A stretch of DNA of 64,000 nucleotides from Microglena sp. YARC. Its lineage: Eukaryota > Chlorophyta > Chlorophyceae > Chlamydomonadales > Chlamydomonadaceae. This document shows, piece after piece, positions 1 through 13,600 of this stretch (position 1 is its first letter; each line of letters opens with the position of its first letter). The stretch is taken from contig CM039467.1 of the NCBI GenBank assembly GCA_022414725.1, positions 12,132,491 through 12,196,490 on the forward strand, given 5' to 3'. Under the pieces are notes generated by a model. It did not search any database, had not been told where the DNA came from, and saw only the letters and a program-made list of their open reading frames with translations. A program made the position numbers and the translations under genes.

Positions 1-3000
1 AGCTGCACCGCGCTTGAGATGCCCGATGGGTGGCCCACTCGGTGCTGATGCTCGTGAGCTAGGAGTCGCATCCACAACCACCTCTTGCTTGGCTGCCTTG
101 CTATTTCCTTCCTTGCTACCCGCATTGTTGCTGGCAGTGCTGCTGCTTTTCTTTTGCTCTTGCTGCAGCTGTTTGAGCAGGCCTCGAGGGAATTCCTCCT
201 CCATCTCCTCCAGAGCATTCTGCAAGTCGGCCACTGCACCCACGTCAGCATGTTGCTGCTCAGGGTGTGTGCTTGGGGTGCGATGGACGGTGTAACACGG
301 CCACTTGAGTCCACTCTTGAGTACAGGCTTAGAAGTACCACGCTTTGCCATTGAACGAGCCATCACCTGGAAAGTCACAAGACAGGGATGTGGGTAGGGG
401 GAGCTGGCGCGTGATTTGCGAGACCAAGACTGATATCAGGTGACAATTACATATGCGGCCGATATCAGGTGACAGCTGCACATGTGGCCGATATCAGGTG
501 ACAGCTGCACATGTGGCCGATATCAGGTGACAGCTGCACATGTGGCCGATATCAGGTGACAGCTGCACATGTGGCCGATATCAGGTGACAGCTGCACATG
601 TGGCCGATATCAGGTGACAGCTGCACATGTGGCCGATATCAGGTGACAGCTGCACATGTGGCCGATATCAGGTGACAGCTGCACATGTGGCCGATATCAG
701 GTGACAGCTGCACATGTGGCCGATATCAGGTGACAGCTGCACATGTGGCCGATATCAGGTGACAGCTGCACATGTGGCCGATATCAGGTGACAGCTGCAC
801 ATGTGGCCGATATCAGGTGACAGCTGCACATGTGGCCGATATCAGGTGACAGCTGCACATGTGGCCGATATCAGGTGACAGCTGCACATGTGGCCGATAT
901 CAGGTGACAGCTGCACATGTGGCCGATATCAGGTGACAGCTGCACATGTGGCCGATATCAGGTGACAGCTGCACATGTGGCCGATATCAGGTGACAGCTG
1001 CACATGTGGCCGATATCAGGTGACAGCTGCACATGTGGCCGATATCAGGTGACAGCTGCACATGTGGCCGATATCAGGTGACAGCTGCACATGTGGCCGA
1101 TATCAGGTGACAGCTGCACATGTGGCCGATATCAGGTGACAGCTGCACATGTGGCCGATATCAGGTGACAGCTGCACATGTGGCCGATATCAGGTGACAG
1201 CTGCACATGTGGCCGATATCAGGTGACAGCTGCACATGTGGCCGATATCAGGTGACAGCTGCACATGTGGCCGATATCAGGTGACAGCTGCACATGTGGC
1301 CGATATGACAACTGTATACGTGACAGGTCCTGTGAAAACAACCTCAACAGGCAAAACCTTAAATCCACCCAAGGGACTACGGTTGTTGGTAGCGATGAAT
1401 TACTTGGCCAGGATATACATTATGTTGTCATTATAGCAATTCAGCGGATGATTTGGGTTCAAGGTTTCTGAAGAACCCGGACTTCGTACATGAAACCGAG
1501 AATTTGGCCTGGAAATCTGAGAATTCTCGCTAATTGGCCTGAGATTCTGAGAACCAAGTCCGAAGTACAAAGTGTGCTTCCCAAATCATCCCCTGAATTG
1601 CTTTAACATGCCATTGTCGAAGAAAGACAAGCCCGCTCGGTCTTTCAACTAATCCTCAAGATTAGATAGATAGTAGGCATCAAGCAAGCATTTTTGTCAG
1701 CACTAATTTCACTTATCCAAGTATATGTGGTCAGTCTTCGAACATGCTTTATACAGTGCTACAGCACGTTAACTATATGCAGAGTGGCAGCTGAAGGATG
1801 GCAGGTGCGCTCTTGAGTCAGATGGACACAGAACAAGGATAACCTGTGGTGCAGGTGTGATTGGTCATGGGTCGGCATCTCCTGCCGGCCAGCCGGCGCC
1901 TATTCCTTGTTTAGGAGTGCCTAGGCCCATCACATTGACAGAATCTTTGAGTCTAGGGCTAGCGCATGGAGACCGACCTTTGACACGACAAGTCCCAGGC
2001 GGCATCGCAAGCAGCGTGAAAAAATGGCGGCGTGTGTTATCAGAGCCATAGGTGACAACGGAATCGAGTGCAGCGGACCAAAGCCAGTTAGTTACGATAC
2101 AGTTAGTTGAGACAGTTGGCTTCGTGTGGTCGGACAGACAACAGGGTGACCCTGGGGGGTCCTGCCCCCCAGAAGGGGGGGCCCCGCCAAAAATCCTTCT
2201 TGCATTGTTTTTGGAAGTGCAGCACTCACGACAGACTCTTGAAGTGCATACAGAAGTTCATACACAGGCCATGGCTCTCGTAAAGTTCATCGCTTACAGA
2301 TTCAAGAGCTATTTTCGCACCTTTTCCTTCGCAAATGCTTCATTGGCCATTGTTGCTTCCACCTCCACCCGTGTGAAAACCATATGGGGGTGCTTGGCTG
2401 CGAGCCTGGCATATGCTGCTGTGTTGTCTCTACATTGGAATGCCCATGGGGCAAACCAGTCAACCACAGCCACTGTTGGGATAGGGAGGGAGTCTATCAG
2501 CGCCTGCATCGGATAACAGCATCAATCAATCAATCAGTCAGTCAGCCAGTCAGTACAGTCAGAATTGTGCATGCTCACAAACCCAGTGATACCATCTCAA
2601 TCAACGAGCAAGTAAAGAAAATCAGGGCTGGGTAGAACAGGAATACTGTAAAAGAATGCAAAAACAGATTAGAACGACCAAAAGTTGTAAAATGATAATC
2701 TCACAGAGCACATCAGCTGTCATGCTCCAGATGAATATTTTAAATATACGGTTTCATGTACTCAATGGTTGCATAGAAAAGCACACCAGCATCAGGCTGA
2801 TAGGATTTTTGACACATAAACCAATTAAGTAGGTGAGAAATTTTGCCTCCCCCCCCCCCCCCCCTGGAAGTACCTGAAGTTCAGAAGCCCCTTCTGAGAT
2901 CTCAACAACAGTTCCCGGCTTCCAGGTTGGAGAATCCGGGCTACCATCATCCACATCCTCAGGCTCCTGAGCCTCACTTTCTTCTTCCTCTTCAATATCT

Positions 3001-3083
3001 TGCAGCTCGCTGTGTGTGGATCCATCAACATCATCATGCGCATCTTCATCACCTTCATCATCCTCATCAGTACCAGCGTCCAT
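1..3083 (-). CDS. Thioredoxin-like protein with acidic N-terminus (3' end outside window)
   Basis: Three exons are read on the minus strand: 2874-3083, 2321-2503 and 1-366, the last still open at the window edge. All junctions are phase 0 with GT-AG borders. The protein begins with about 55 very acidic residues (runs of D and E). A thioredoxin fold follows: a first strand (GTVVEIS), a core with VVDWFAPWAFQC, then YARLAAKHP and a VEVE strand. The third exon holds the C-terminal half (KWPCYTVHRTP, then DLQNALEEM) and a Lys/Gln/Ser-rich tail. The usual CxxC active site reads AFQC, so the nucleophilic first Cys is missing and a classical disulfide reductase is unlikely. The start is taken at the ATG at 3083, but an acceptor-like CAG lies just upstream, so an earlier exon is possible. 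The 29-bp array lies in the second intron. The family call is from motif reading. Confidence 0.72.
430..1299. repeat. 29-bp tandem array, about 30 copies
   Basis: One divergent copy is followed by 29 apparently identical 29-bp units (459-1299 is exactly 29 x 29 bp). Each unit holds three palindromes: GATATC, CAGCTG and CACATGTG. The array lies in the last visible intron of the thioredoxin-like gene. There are no spacers, so it is not a CRISPR array. Confidence 0.97.
1436..1601. mobile_element. MITE family C, copy 1
   Basis: The ends are inverted repeats: GCAATTCAGCGGATGATTTG on the left, and the complement of nearly the same sequence on the right. The interior has several copies of GAGAATTC and TTGGCCTG. 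No coding capacity is visible. Four more copies are in the window. Confidence 0.8.
1849..2000 (+). repeat. Dispersed repeat family E, copy 1
   Basis: It shares the blocks GGTGCAGGTGTGATTGGT, GGGTCGGCAT and GTCTAGGGCTAGCGCA, in the same order and spacing, with 63000-63150. It is probably a short retroposon, but no tail or target duplication was identified. Confidence 0.6.
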
Positions 3084-3099
3084 GATATCCTGCGTGGGT

Positions 3100-3280
3100 G
3101 GGGACCGGCTTATCATTTGACGTTGACCAAAGGCGAGTATGATATCATATGATATCATACAAAATCACATATCATTGTATACAAATGGTAACTTGAGCCT
3201 AGACAGACTGCCGGCATCACATGATATCATTTGATGACATGATATATTGGTATCATATGATATCACATTGTCGTTCCCTG
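3100..3280. mobile_element. hAT-like MITE family A, copy 1
   Basis: The ends are the GGGACCGGC and CGTTCCC forms of the family inverted repeat. The interior has many ATGATATCAT palindromes, the GACCAAAGGCGAGTATGAT block and the GACTGCCGGC block. It abuts the first exon of the thioredoxin-like gene. Confidence 0.8.
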
Positions 3281-3347
3281 TGTATGTTCCACAGGTGAGG
3301 CAACAAGTTGCAATGAGTATCATAACTTCATAAGTTGACAACCATAG

Positions 3348-3480
3348 CACGAACTCAGGGCCCCCAAGGGTAAAACGATTATTTGTGGTTCAGTTCATCA
3401 ATACTCTTTCTTTTTAGTCCTTTCAGTCACGTTTCGACAAGCCTATTAAGCCCACCTCTGGATCACATACATTTATGATG
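3348..3480 (+). repeat. SINE-like family D, copy 1
   Basis: It starts with GCACGAACTCAGGGCCCCC, continues through a TAAAACGATT block and a T-rich stretch, and ends near an ACAT-type tail. The 3' half is more diverged than in the copies at 24.7 and 44.2 kb. Confidence 0.6.
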
Positions 3481-3774
3481 ATCAAACAGCAGGAAGACAG
3501 GAAAAGGTAAAAACAAATGGGTTGCATATGCAAATGCATAGGCCAGCAAAGATGCAACCCAAGAGGTGCTCGAGTGAGACTAGACTAGCAATGGCCCTAC
3601 CCACTACATACATACATACATACAACTGTAGTGTCTTGAAGAACAAACGGGTGAACACGTTTAGCTAATGCAATAGAAGCCATTTCAAAGCAAAACTATG
3701 ATGCAATGGAGCTGAAATCCAAGGATAAAAAAAATCTGACAAGACAATGAAGCCAACATTCATACTGACACTCA

Positions 3775-4245
3775 CTTTCGGGTGGGACTCGTCGCCATTC
3801 TGTTGCTGCATGGCGACGCATGGGTCGGGCTAAACTAGTCAGAAATGCCCCCCCCCCCCCCCCCCCCCTAGGCTCTGCGCTTTGCGCTCCGCGAGTTTTC
3901 AAGGGCAGCGCATCGCAATGGGGTCGCACAAAGTCGCTAAATTTATGACGCTTCTCAAGAAAAGAAAAACAGTGCAGACACTTGGTCTACTCCCCAATTC
4001 CCTTCAAGGCAGTGTTTTTGGCGGAGCCCCCCCCCTTCTGGGGGGCGGGAGCCCCCAGTGTTACACATTTGTCCGTCCAACCATCCATCCGACCATCCAT
4101 CCGCATTCGTCTGACCGCGATGAAGCCCGACACGTCAGCCAACGGTCTCGTAACTAACTCGCTTCCGTTGCCACCTGCCTGTCGCTCCCTGGCGATCACT
4201 CTCCGCCATTTTTTAGCGTCGCAGGCGACGCTGCAGCGAACTTGT
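3775..4245. repeat. GC-rich dispersed repeat family H, long copy
   Basis: The left part has CGCCATTCTGTTGCTGCATG, a 21-C run (3848-3868) and GCTCCGCGAG. The right part has TTGGCGGAGCCCCCC, GGGGGGCGGGAGCCCCC, TCCATCC runs and GCGTCGCAGGCGACGC. The same two parts recur together, inverted, at 47.4-47.8 kb and singly at five other sites. Confidence 0.6.
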
Positions 4246-4249
4246 TCAT

Positions 4250-4410
4250 TTCAGCCACAAGCAGCAGCTTCTAGGCAGCTCCCCTGACTGGCTTTTCATC
4301 CAAACTTGGAGTACTTAGAAACTGACATAATCAGCTTTCCAGAACTGCTGGAATAGCTCTTTGTAGCCAAGTGGTTGGCTAAGGGAACTGCCTAGAAGCT
4401 GCTATGAAAA
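4250..4410. mobile_element. MITE family B, copy 1
   Basis: Long inverted termini: AGCAGCTTCTAGGCAGCTCC on the left and AACTGCCTAGAAGCTGCT on the right, with no reading frame between. It lies in the spacer downstream of the CobW gene. Confidence 0.8.
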
Positions 4411-4489
4411 GCCGGAGAGAAAACCCCTGCCCCAAGGAACCCTGAAGAGGCAAGCGCCAACGTCCAAACAGCAATGCCGTACTTATAGA

Positions 4490-4563
4490 TAGGGAGCGGC
4501 AATATGATATCATGTGATATCATACTCACCTATGTCCAACACCATATGATATGCCTCTCCCTA
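4490..4563. mobile_element. hAT-like MITE family A, copy 2 (short)
   Basis: A 74-bp internally deleted form with TAGGGAGCGGCA at one end and TGCCTCTCCCTA at the other. The flanking octamers CTTATAGA and CTTATTAA match at 6 of 8 bases, consistent with an aged 8-bp target duplication. Confidence 0.75.
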
Positions 4564-4586
4564 CTTATTAATCACCACCCAGAGGA

Positions 4587-4926
4587 TCATATTGGTCGCA
4601 CCTCAATGCTAGGCCAGGGTCTGAAGGGGTCATACGGCAAGGGACCAACAGCTGGGGCTGCCATTCGAAGGCGATCAGATTCTGACAGACTTTTGGGCTC
4701 GTTGTTGCTTGTGGAAGCATCGACTGTTGAGGGGGCTGGGCCCAAGGGGCTCAGCCTCAGTTCCTCCAGTTCAAGGTGCTCTGAGGCTGAACACAAGCAG
4801 GCATCCAGCTGGGCATTCAGGTCAGCCCACCTGTTGAAGTGTGGTGTGGTGTGGTGTGTGTGGGGGGTCGGGGGGGGGGGGGGGGGGGGGTGTAGCGTTG
4901 GTGGTGGGTCGGACAGGGGGGGAGGG

Positions 4927-4957
<31 letters not shown>

Positions 4958-5026
4958 TATGTGTGTGTGTGTATGGGTGGGTGGGGCATCCAGCTAGCTG
5001 TTAATGTCAGCCCACCTTTGGAAGTG

Positions 5027-5057
<31 letters not shown>

Positions 5058-8000
5058 GGGAGGGGAGGGGAGGAAGCAGCTGGCTGTTCACCTATAGGGC
5101 AGAACATACAAGTTGAAAGGGGATCAGAGCTGCTGCCTACATTTCACAAGTGTTATTTTTGTAAACTAACTTTCCTGTTTTTAAGGTCGGGCAAGTCCCT
5201 TCAGCCTATTAGGCTACCCCTGGAATGTGAAACAACATACATACAGGCTGCCTACCCACCAGAAGCCAAGGCCTGCAACTGTCCCTGCCCAAGGCCTGCC
5301 AATGCAGCCAATTCCCTGAAATTCGAATGCAGTTACATGGCTCCAGCCTTGAACGCAGATCACCGTCTTCGGCGGTAACATAAACGATTCAAATCAAATC
5401 ATTATTATCAAAATATAATTGATACAATCTCTTCGTACCATCATTGAAAAACAAAGGCAACTTCTCACAACCTTCAACCTCCGTAGTCCTTGCAGTGGGA
5501 AAACAGAAACAACGTAAGCAAATATACAAACCGATGTTATGACGACTCACTTGACGTCAATTCCAATGAAGACTAGTTCCTGTCTCCTGTCTCCTGTCAT
5601 TGTTGGCTGCAGCTGGAAATCGGCCTCAATGGCTGCAGCCTTTTCAGCTTCTTCAGGCCAACCCTCCCTTGGCAGGACACAGTACCACGGCCCCCCTGTT
5701 CCAAATCGCAACAGACTGCCAGCCTGGCTCCATTCTGCACAATGGTCATCCCGTCCAGCAAGCCAAGCAAATCCCTTGGAACGCAAGAGCTGCCCAAATG
5801 CACCAATGCGTGAAGCTGCAACCTAGAGGGGTAACATGTTAAGAGGGCAGGATTAGTAAGATGCTACTGATTAGTAAGAATCTGCCAAAGATTGTGGCTA
5901 TCATCCAGCCACACACATAGGCGCGTTGAGCATAAGTCTGGCTGTTGCCTGGTTTACTCCAATGCACTTCACAGTGATTTCAACATGGCCTCAGGAGAGT
6001 AAGCAAATAATATTGAAGCTAACTTATACTGGCTGACCAGCTATTTTCAACTCCTATTCACATGCGTATACTATTCATAACGTGCTATATTATTTTACTC
6101 AGTGCACTGCACAGCGATGATAACATGGCCTTGGGAGAGCATGCAACTTATATTGGAGCTAACTTATACTGGCTTACCAGCTAATTTCAACCTTAATTCT
6201 CATGCGTGTAGTATTCAAATTTGATACATTAGTTTACTCAGTGCACTTCGCAGCGATGGCAACACGGCCTTGACAGGGTGCCTTATGCGACATGCCACAC
6301 ACCGTATTTTTCTTTTTGGCTACGAGCATAAGCTTCTAGGCAGCTCCCTGACTCATCCACTGGGCTCTGCGCCAACATTTCAACTGGTGTAGATTACTGA
6401 TGACGGCAGCGTCCAGTTGCAGTAGACTGCCCTAGGTTTAGCTGGATAGGGAGGCAGGGGAGCTGCCTAGAAGCTGCGGCTTGTAGCTGAAAAGAGAATA
6501 CCTCCTGCTTGCATACAGGGCATTGGCAGTATCTTAGGTGTCTGTTTACATCTATTCCTTGTGTGTTGTGATCACTGCGGGCTGCGAAGTCATCCCAAGA
6601 GTTGTGTCAACATAGCACTGGTGGTCGGTCCCAGTGCAAGCTAACGGGCTGGCCCCCTCAACCTCACGCCTAATAGTAATAAGGCGTACTATTTATTCAG
6701 CACAACTGCATACCCAGTCACCCAACAAGCTGAAGGCACTACGTTCAGATACAGCAGGCAACAGTGGCGTGCAAACTCAATCACCTGGGAGGCAGCAGCT
6801 CGAGACATCTCAGGAGCTGCCACTGACTCAGGTCTAGACGTCAACTTCTCCCCAGCTTCTTCATCTTCCGACATGGCTCCTGACCAATCAGGCTCTTGCA
6901 GGACGAAGTAGCTTTGGAAGAAATCACTGAGCCGCTTGGGATGGAATGGACTGGAAAGCAGCAGGTGAGAGGGGCAGTGATGTTTATAAACTTGTCTTTC
7001 GACTGGCACTCATCCGTTTGTTTTCTCTTTTGCTTTCGAAGCCCCCCCCCCTTTCATAGCTATTCTGGTTCTTGAGCCATCAGGCCAGTCTCTGCTTGAA
7101 GCTATTTATATATATTTTCAAACTGACTTATTTCAACATTCTAACTTCTAATTTAACTTCAGTATAAATGATTTATACTGATCAGTACTGGTATGCTGCA
7201 CGAGTGGCCATTGGCCGAGCTTAAGTGGGTCTAGGTCTGGTCTACTCGTATTTCAACTGGCACTCATTTTGATAACCTTTTCCATACAAAACCCAGCAAA
7301 GGAACAAAATACGATCAAGAACAACTAAGCCTGGCTGGGGCGCCGTTTGAGGCTGATAGACGTGGTCAGGAAACTAGTGACTCATGCTATTGCAATTTTG
7401 AGTCCATTAATGTATATATGCATCCGGTGGCGATGTCAACTCTTGCCATGTCCGACATCTGGTGCACATCTCACCATTCGAGGTAACAGGACCAGGGAGG
7501 ACACAAGTCCTGAGCAGGGCTATATACGGAATATTTGCAATAGACCAAGGACAAAGCAATACAGACGGCAGCCAACAGGCCATGATGGGCACTAGTGTAA
7601 AAGGATTAATAATTAACCAAGTTAGACCAAGTTATATCAAGTTAGAATGCTTGGTGGAAGCTGGGCGATATGATCTCACCTGCGAGACTTGTAGATCCAG
7701 CTAGAGATGCCGTACTCAATTGTCTCAGGGTTATGCACCTTTCCTTCCTTCAGCTCCTTCAGCCATCCAGCTGAGTTTTGGGCTTTGTCAAAGCAGAAGC
7801 GGCCTGTGGTGCAAACAGTTATCACATTAGTTAAATGGTGATGCATGCATGCTCTTTTCATTTCCCAACCAGAAGCCAGATCTAGTTTTCATTTTTTTAA
7901 GTTGTGAAAGGAATTTCACCCCAGGAGGTGGGTCTCCCAACACAAACCAGCGACACTAAGGATTGAGTTCGAACGGCGTTGGCACTCTTAAAAAAGAGGA

Positions 8001-10541
8001 GGCGCACTTAGGGTCGGCGGGAGATACCGACGCTCGACCAAACAAACGTGCGCCACTACCCATGACATGAGGATGTGACCACTTTTTCATTATTTCATAA
8101 TTCAAAGACATCTATCACACGCCACATCACATCACAAAACAAAGTTAGTCATGTTCCCATTCCTGTAATATGAATCATGAACGTGATGCTTTATCCGCCT
8201 ATCTCCCCACCTTCCTGTCCACCTATTTCCCCACCTTCCTGTCCACCTGTGCACAGATTAGCTGCTTGGTTGGTTGGTTGTCTGCCAACCGCTGATTCTG
8301 CTGCTCAATATCCCACTCTTGCGTCCCACGCCACCTAGTGCTAGTGCTAGGCTTCATGTATAGGGGACTTGCACAAGTCTTTGTCTTGGGCTTGGACATG
8401 CATGATGATTGATAACGTTTCTACAGCCCTAACCGGCATCCCAACTCCCAAGTCTCATCACAGGGCGGTCAACTATATTTAGGGAACGGCAATATGGTAT
8501 CATATGATATCATATGATGCCGGCAGTCGGACTAGGCTAAAGTTGCCATGTACATACAATATCGTATGATGCAATTTGTATGATATCATATGATATCATA
8601 CTCTCATTTGGTCAACATCATATGGTATGCCGGTCCCTAATTACATTTGGCTGTCTGCTTAAATATTTGAATGAGCACCCACCTGTGTTGATCACTTCAG
8701 ATAGATCCACTTTGCACTGACTTGTTGGCAGCAGACGGGCAGTAGGGTTCAGGGCTTTTATCACAGACAGCAGGCGATCCAGGTCAACCTGCTCAGACAC
8801 AGGCGAGGTGTCACAAATTATTCACACACAGAATGCTGATGAGACTTCGGCTACAAGCAGGGCAGCTACGTCAAGTGCACCTCACACTCACACACACACT
8901 CACATCTTCAGCCTGTCACCCTACTCATCCTCTCTCTCTGAGGCCTCCGGTAATACTCTAGCCAAACCCAATATACAAATACCAAGACGTTACCAGATAG
9001 CATAACTAAAACTGGTCATACCGATAGATGTATCACCATCATCCCACCAGCCAGCTCAGCACTGTTTTGGGGGGGCAACGCGTAGCAGCTGATTATAACT
9101 GCTATAGAGCTGTAGAGCTGCCTTTCCCCATACTTAGGCCAAACCCAAAGCTAGCTAGGGCGTTTGAAAGCTGGTCTGGCATGCATTCCAATTCAACCGT
9201 AATCTTTGGGCTCGACTCTGCCTCTGGCTAATGGAGCTGTATGGAAGCTGCTACGCGCAGCCCAAATATAAACAGGGCAGCTCAATCGCCGTGGTCTCCG
9301 TCCCTTAACTGTTATTGTCTTCCTCTGTCTTTTTTCCTTGGTCACAAAGGGCTAGGTTTGATCAGATGCAACCTTCCTGGTCCCGGGTCCCCCCTTGTGA
9401 AAAGAAAAAGCTCAACTGGTGGCCTAACTTTGAAAAAACAGCAAATTATGAAATAAATTTACAAAATCCTAAAGATGAATTAAAAGTCTCCACGGGTTGT
9501 TTTCAGGCACTACTTCACTCACTGAGATATTAATGAGTTTTAAACGTTTTGTTCTTCCATTTAAAGAAAGTCGACAGCGATTGAACCAATAGGACACTTT
9601 CCCAGGCTACAATCCCTTAATAAAAAAACATCCCTTCGTTCTGTTTTTGTTGTTCTTTTGGGGACCCACCTCAGAGACAGTTTCCATCTTATTCAAGAGG
9701 ACCACATTTCCCCTCGTCAATAAGGTCACTAAGGACTAGGTTTGATCAGATGCGCCCTTTCTGGTTCCCCCCTTGTGAAAAGAAGAAAGAAAAAGTCGAC
9801 AGCGATAGTTTATCAAAGCTTTTTCGTTTTTAAGCCCTTCACCAGCCTTCACCAATGTTTTTTTCTTTTTAAGCCCTTCTTATCACGGTTGGGCAAGTCC
9901 CTTTAGCCTATCTGGCCTACCCCTGGACTGTAACATACATACATGCATACAGCAATTGACTCGCCTCGGAGACAGTTTCCATCTTGTTCAAGAGGACAAC
10001 ATCTGCAAACTCAAGTTGATCCAGCAGCAAGTCAGCGACATGGCGATCATCTTCTTCGGCAACCTCTCGACCATGAACTGCTTCACGATCCTGAAAGGGT
10101 TGGGTTGGGTTGGGTTGGGAGTTGTGTCATGACCATGGACGGCTTAACGATCCATATAAAAAGATAAAGCAGGAGAGGAGTCATTTTGTTGAAAGGATTT
10201 GATTTTGAAAGGACCCCAGGAGGTAGGACCCCATACACAATCCAGCGCCACCAAGGATTCAGAGAGAAAGGCGGAGAAATGAAGAGCAAGATCCCCCATG
10301 TGCGGCAAGCACCGTGCTCATCCAAAGATTCCCCACTAGTAGTGCAGAGCTTTTTTCAGGGATTTAGAGTCTTTCAAGGTTGGGCTCCTGGTAGCAAATT
10401 GGGTAGGTTGCCTGAGGGGCTACCCTGTCAGGCTGGCCCGGGGGGGTAGAGGGGCGGGGCGGAGCGGGCAGGGCGGGGGAGTCCCAGGGTAGCGGAAGGT
10501 TTGGCCAAAACGGGGTCCATGGTAGTAATCGCTACTGGTAG

Positions 10542-10588
<47 letters not shown>

Positions 10589-13126
10589 ATCTCTGAACTG
10601 GCGGCATAATGAGCTAAGCTACTGCTTTAGAACACCTAGTGGTGCGCGAGCCAAACTACCGCACACCTTGTCCCTCCTAACAGCTTACTTTTTCATTAAC
10701 ACACATCGGGGATGGGCAGACCAAGCCCCATAAGAGAGCTCCATCCCTCACATCGCAATTCACGAAACTTACGTTTTTAGGCCATTGCTGGGCAACTTGC
10801 TATAATAATAATTAGCGTGTAAAATGCAAAATACAACATTTCAAAATGCAACCATAACAACAGATTCGTACAAGAATTAGACTTCTGCACATGCCCGCCA
10901 AATCGCAAGGGGGGGGGGGGCTCATGAAAGCATCGCAATAACTAGCCTCACCTTGATACTTTCAATGCTGGGCAGGTAGTCCATCAGGCTTGATGCATTT
11001 CAGGACATGGTGGGCAGGGCAGGGGGAATCAAACATGTACTTAGCTTATGGGCTGGGCAGAGCTTCAAGCAGCCATATATTAGGCTAGGGTGGCCTGATT
11101 GTCCTACTTTTTGGTTCTGGTGGTAGCCCTATGGGAACGAGGAAGAGGAAATCGACACAGATCGAAATGTGAGATACAGGCTGGCGCCAGAACAAATGAA
11201 GGGTCTCTCCAAGCTCAACCCTAGTTGGCAATTACAACGACAGCTCAGCGCTGTCTCAGCAAAGGCAACGCCAAGTCGAAGTTGTCAAAATTGTCAAAGT
11301 TGACTTGGGGTCTGGAGGAGGACAAGCAGCATATCTGAATATTTCCGTCTGCTTTGTAAAAATGATCGACCTTCACAGCAGGCCGCCCATCAGGTTGTAT
11401 GCATCTACCACGCTGACGCACGTGACAAGGCGGCATTTTGGTTATGTATGTTACATTCCAAGGGTAGGCCAAGTAGGCTAAAGGGACTTGCCCAACGGTG
11501 AAGGAAGGGCTTTAAAAGAAAAAGCACCGATGAAATGAACCCCAAACAATCGAAAACTGATGGGGGCCCTGAGTTCAAGCTATAGTGATTATATAGGGAA
11601 CGTTCTAGCTAAGGGTCAAAGACACTTACTTACTTCAGCGTCTCTAATTCTAAGAGGACCAAGCAAAATGGCCAACTAAGTGCCAAACACAGTCAAGAAG
11701 TAGCTAAGATTGTACAAGTCAAAAGCGCGAATTTACAGACCTGTCAGTCGTTTCAAGGTGCAAAGCGTACCTTCGTAATCAAAGTTGTTTGCTGTCATTC
11801 AATTCATGCAACCTCTAATTTCTTATCACTGAACTTCCTTCAACCCAACCTTTACACACACCCCACCCCAACCCCAACCTCCACACACACACCCCACCCC
11901 TCAACTCACCTTGATGGTTTCAATGCTGTGCAGATTTTCCATCAGATTGGATGCATCTACCACGGTGACACATGTGTCAAGGCGGGCAAGCTCCTTGAGG
12001 GGGCGGACGGGTCCCTTAAGTTCAGCAGCGCTGTCATGATCATGACCATGGTGGTTGTCATCAAAATCGGGAGCCACAGCTGAGCCTTGAGCATTCAGTC
12101 CAAATGCGAAGGTTTCAGCAACCTGGTAAAGACAAGGGCACACATTGAGCATGGTTGGATGTGAGACGGGGTCAAAGCTACGACTGTGGGGTTAGCGTTT
12201 GTGTTTCGTGGTGGAGGGACGTGGGTTGGCGGCTGAGTGGCTGGGTGGGGTTGTTGAGATGTTGGCGGCTGGGTGGGATTGTTGAGATGATGGCAGAGGT
12301 GGAAGTAATGTGCATCTGTGTGTGGTGTTGGAGAGGAAGGGGGGGGGGGGGGGGGGGGGGGGGGGCAGCAGTTCTGAGCACTAAGATAATGGCTCTGAAT
12401 GGACGGGGCATTTCCCATGCTAGTTTGTTTTGTATGAAAGGAATTTCACCCCAGGAGGTGAAGTACGAAGAATATGTTGTTTGAGGGGACTCACCCCCAC
12501 CCCACCCCACCCTTTCCCCACACACGGGCCTGTGAGGGTGAGCTCCGTGCGCTAATAATAGCCCAAGTCCCCAAGGAATGGAACGTCGATTTGGATGCGC
12601 GCATGTTTTCGCCTCAATTTTTTGAGAACAATTATGCTCCCAAACCTATGTAAGCGCACATGTTTGGATGGTACAAATTTGAAATGTTGACGTGAAGTAG
12701 GATCATGATCATGTTCAGGTTCAGGAGCGTGGTCTTCCCCTCGCGGACACAGACCAGCGGCATCGGATGTAGCTATATCAGTGCAATGGCTGTGGGCATG
12801 CGCCAGGGATGAATGCTTGCGTGTCAACTGAGTTAACCCCTCACCTGCATTGGCTCCCCAATACCGGTGCTCTCGATGACCAAGTAGTCAAAGCGTCCAT
12901 CCAGTGCCAGTTTCCCCACCTCCTCAACCAGGTCCTCTCTCAGCGTACAACAGATGCAGCCGTTAGACATCTCCACCATCTTCTCCTCAGACTGCAAAAA
13001 CACAAACAAACCATGTTGAGTGAGTACGGGCCCATGTATCCAACAGTGTGCAGCAGCCCCAGGGGCACAGTCATGGAAGAGGCGGTCAACTGAAGCATAA
13101 ATAAATAAATAAATAAAATAAATAAA

Positions 13127-13203
<77 letters not shown>

Positions 13204-13560
13204 AAAACTCGAAAATGTTTCATTTTCTGTTTTGAAGGGATTATCGCTCCGGATATGTGTCCGGTTCCAAAAACATGGATGAGACAAAATAAAACTTTCT
13301 CCACAATTATCCAAACCTCATTTGTATTGAATATTCGGACTCTCCTTGAAAATCTATGACCCCCTTTTTTTGTTATTCATGTTTCGCCAACATATAAGCA
13401 TCGCAAATGGCAATACAAAGTACAAAAACACACCCTAAAAAGGACAAAAATAAGGTTTTGCCCCAATATTCTCCAAATGTAAATTTTATTGCATACTCGG
13501 AAACGCCTTGAAATTCTATGGTATGCAGCACTAAGGAAATCATGTTTTGGCCACATATAA

Positions 13561-13600
<40 letters not shown>

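Noticed and set aside
430..1299. CRISPR-like array
   Set aside because: There are no unique spacers; it is a head-to-tail tandem repeat in a eukaryotic intron.
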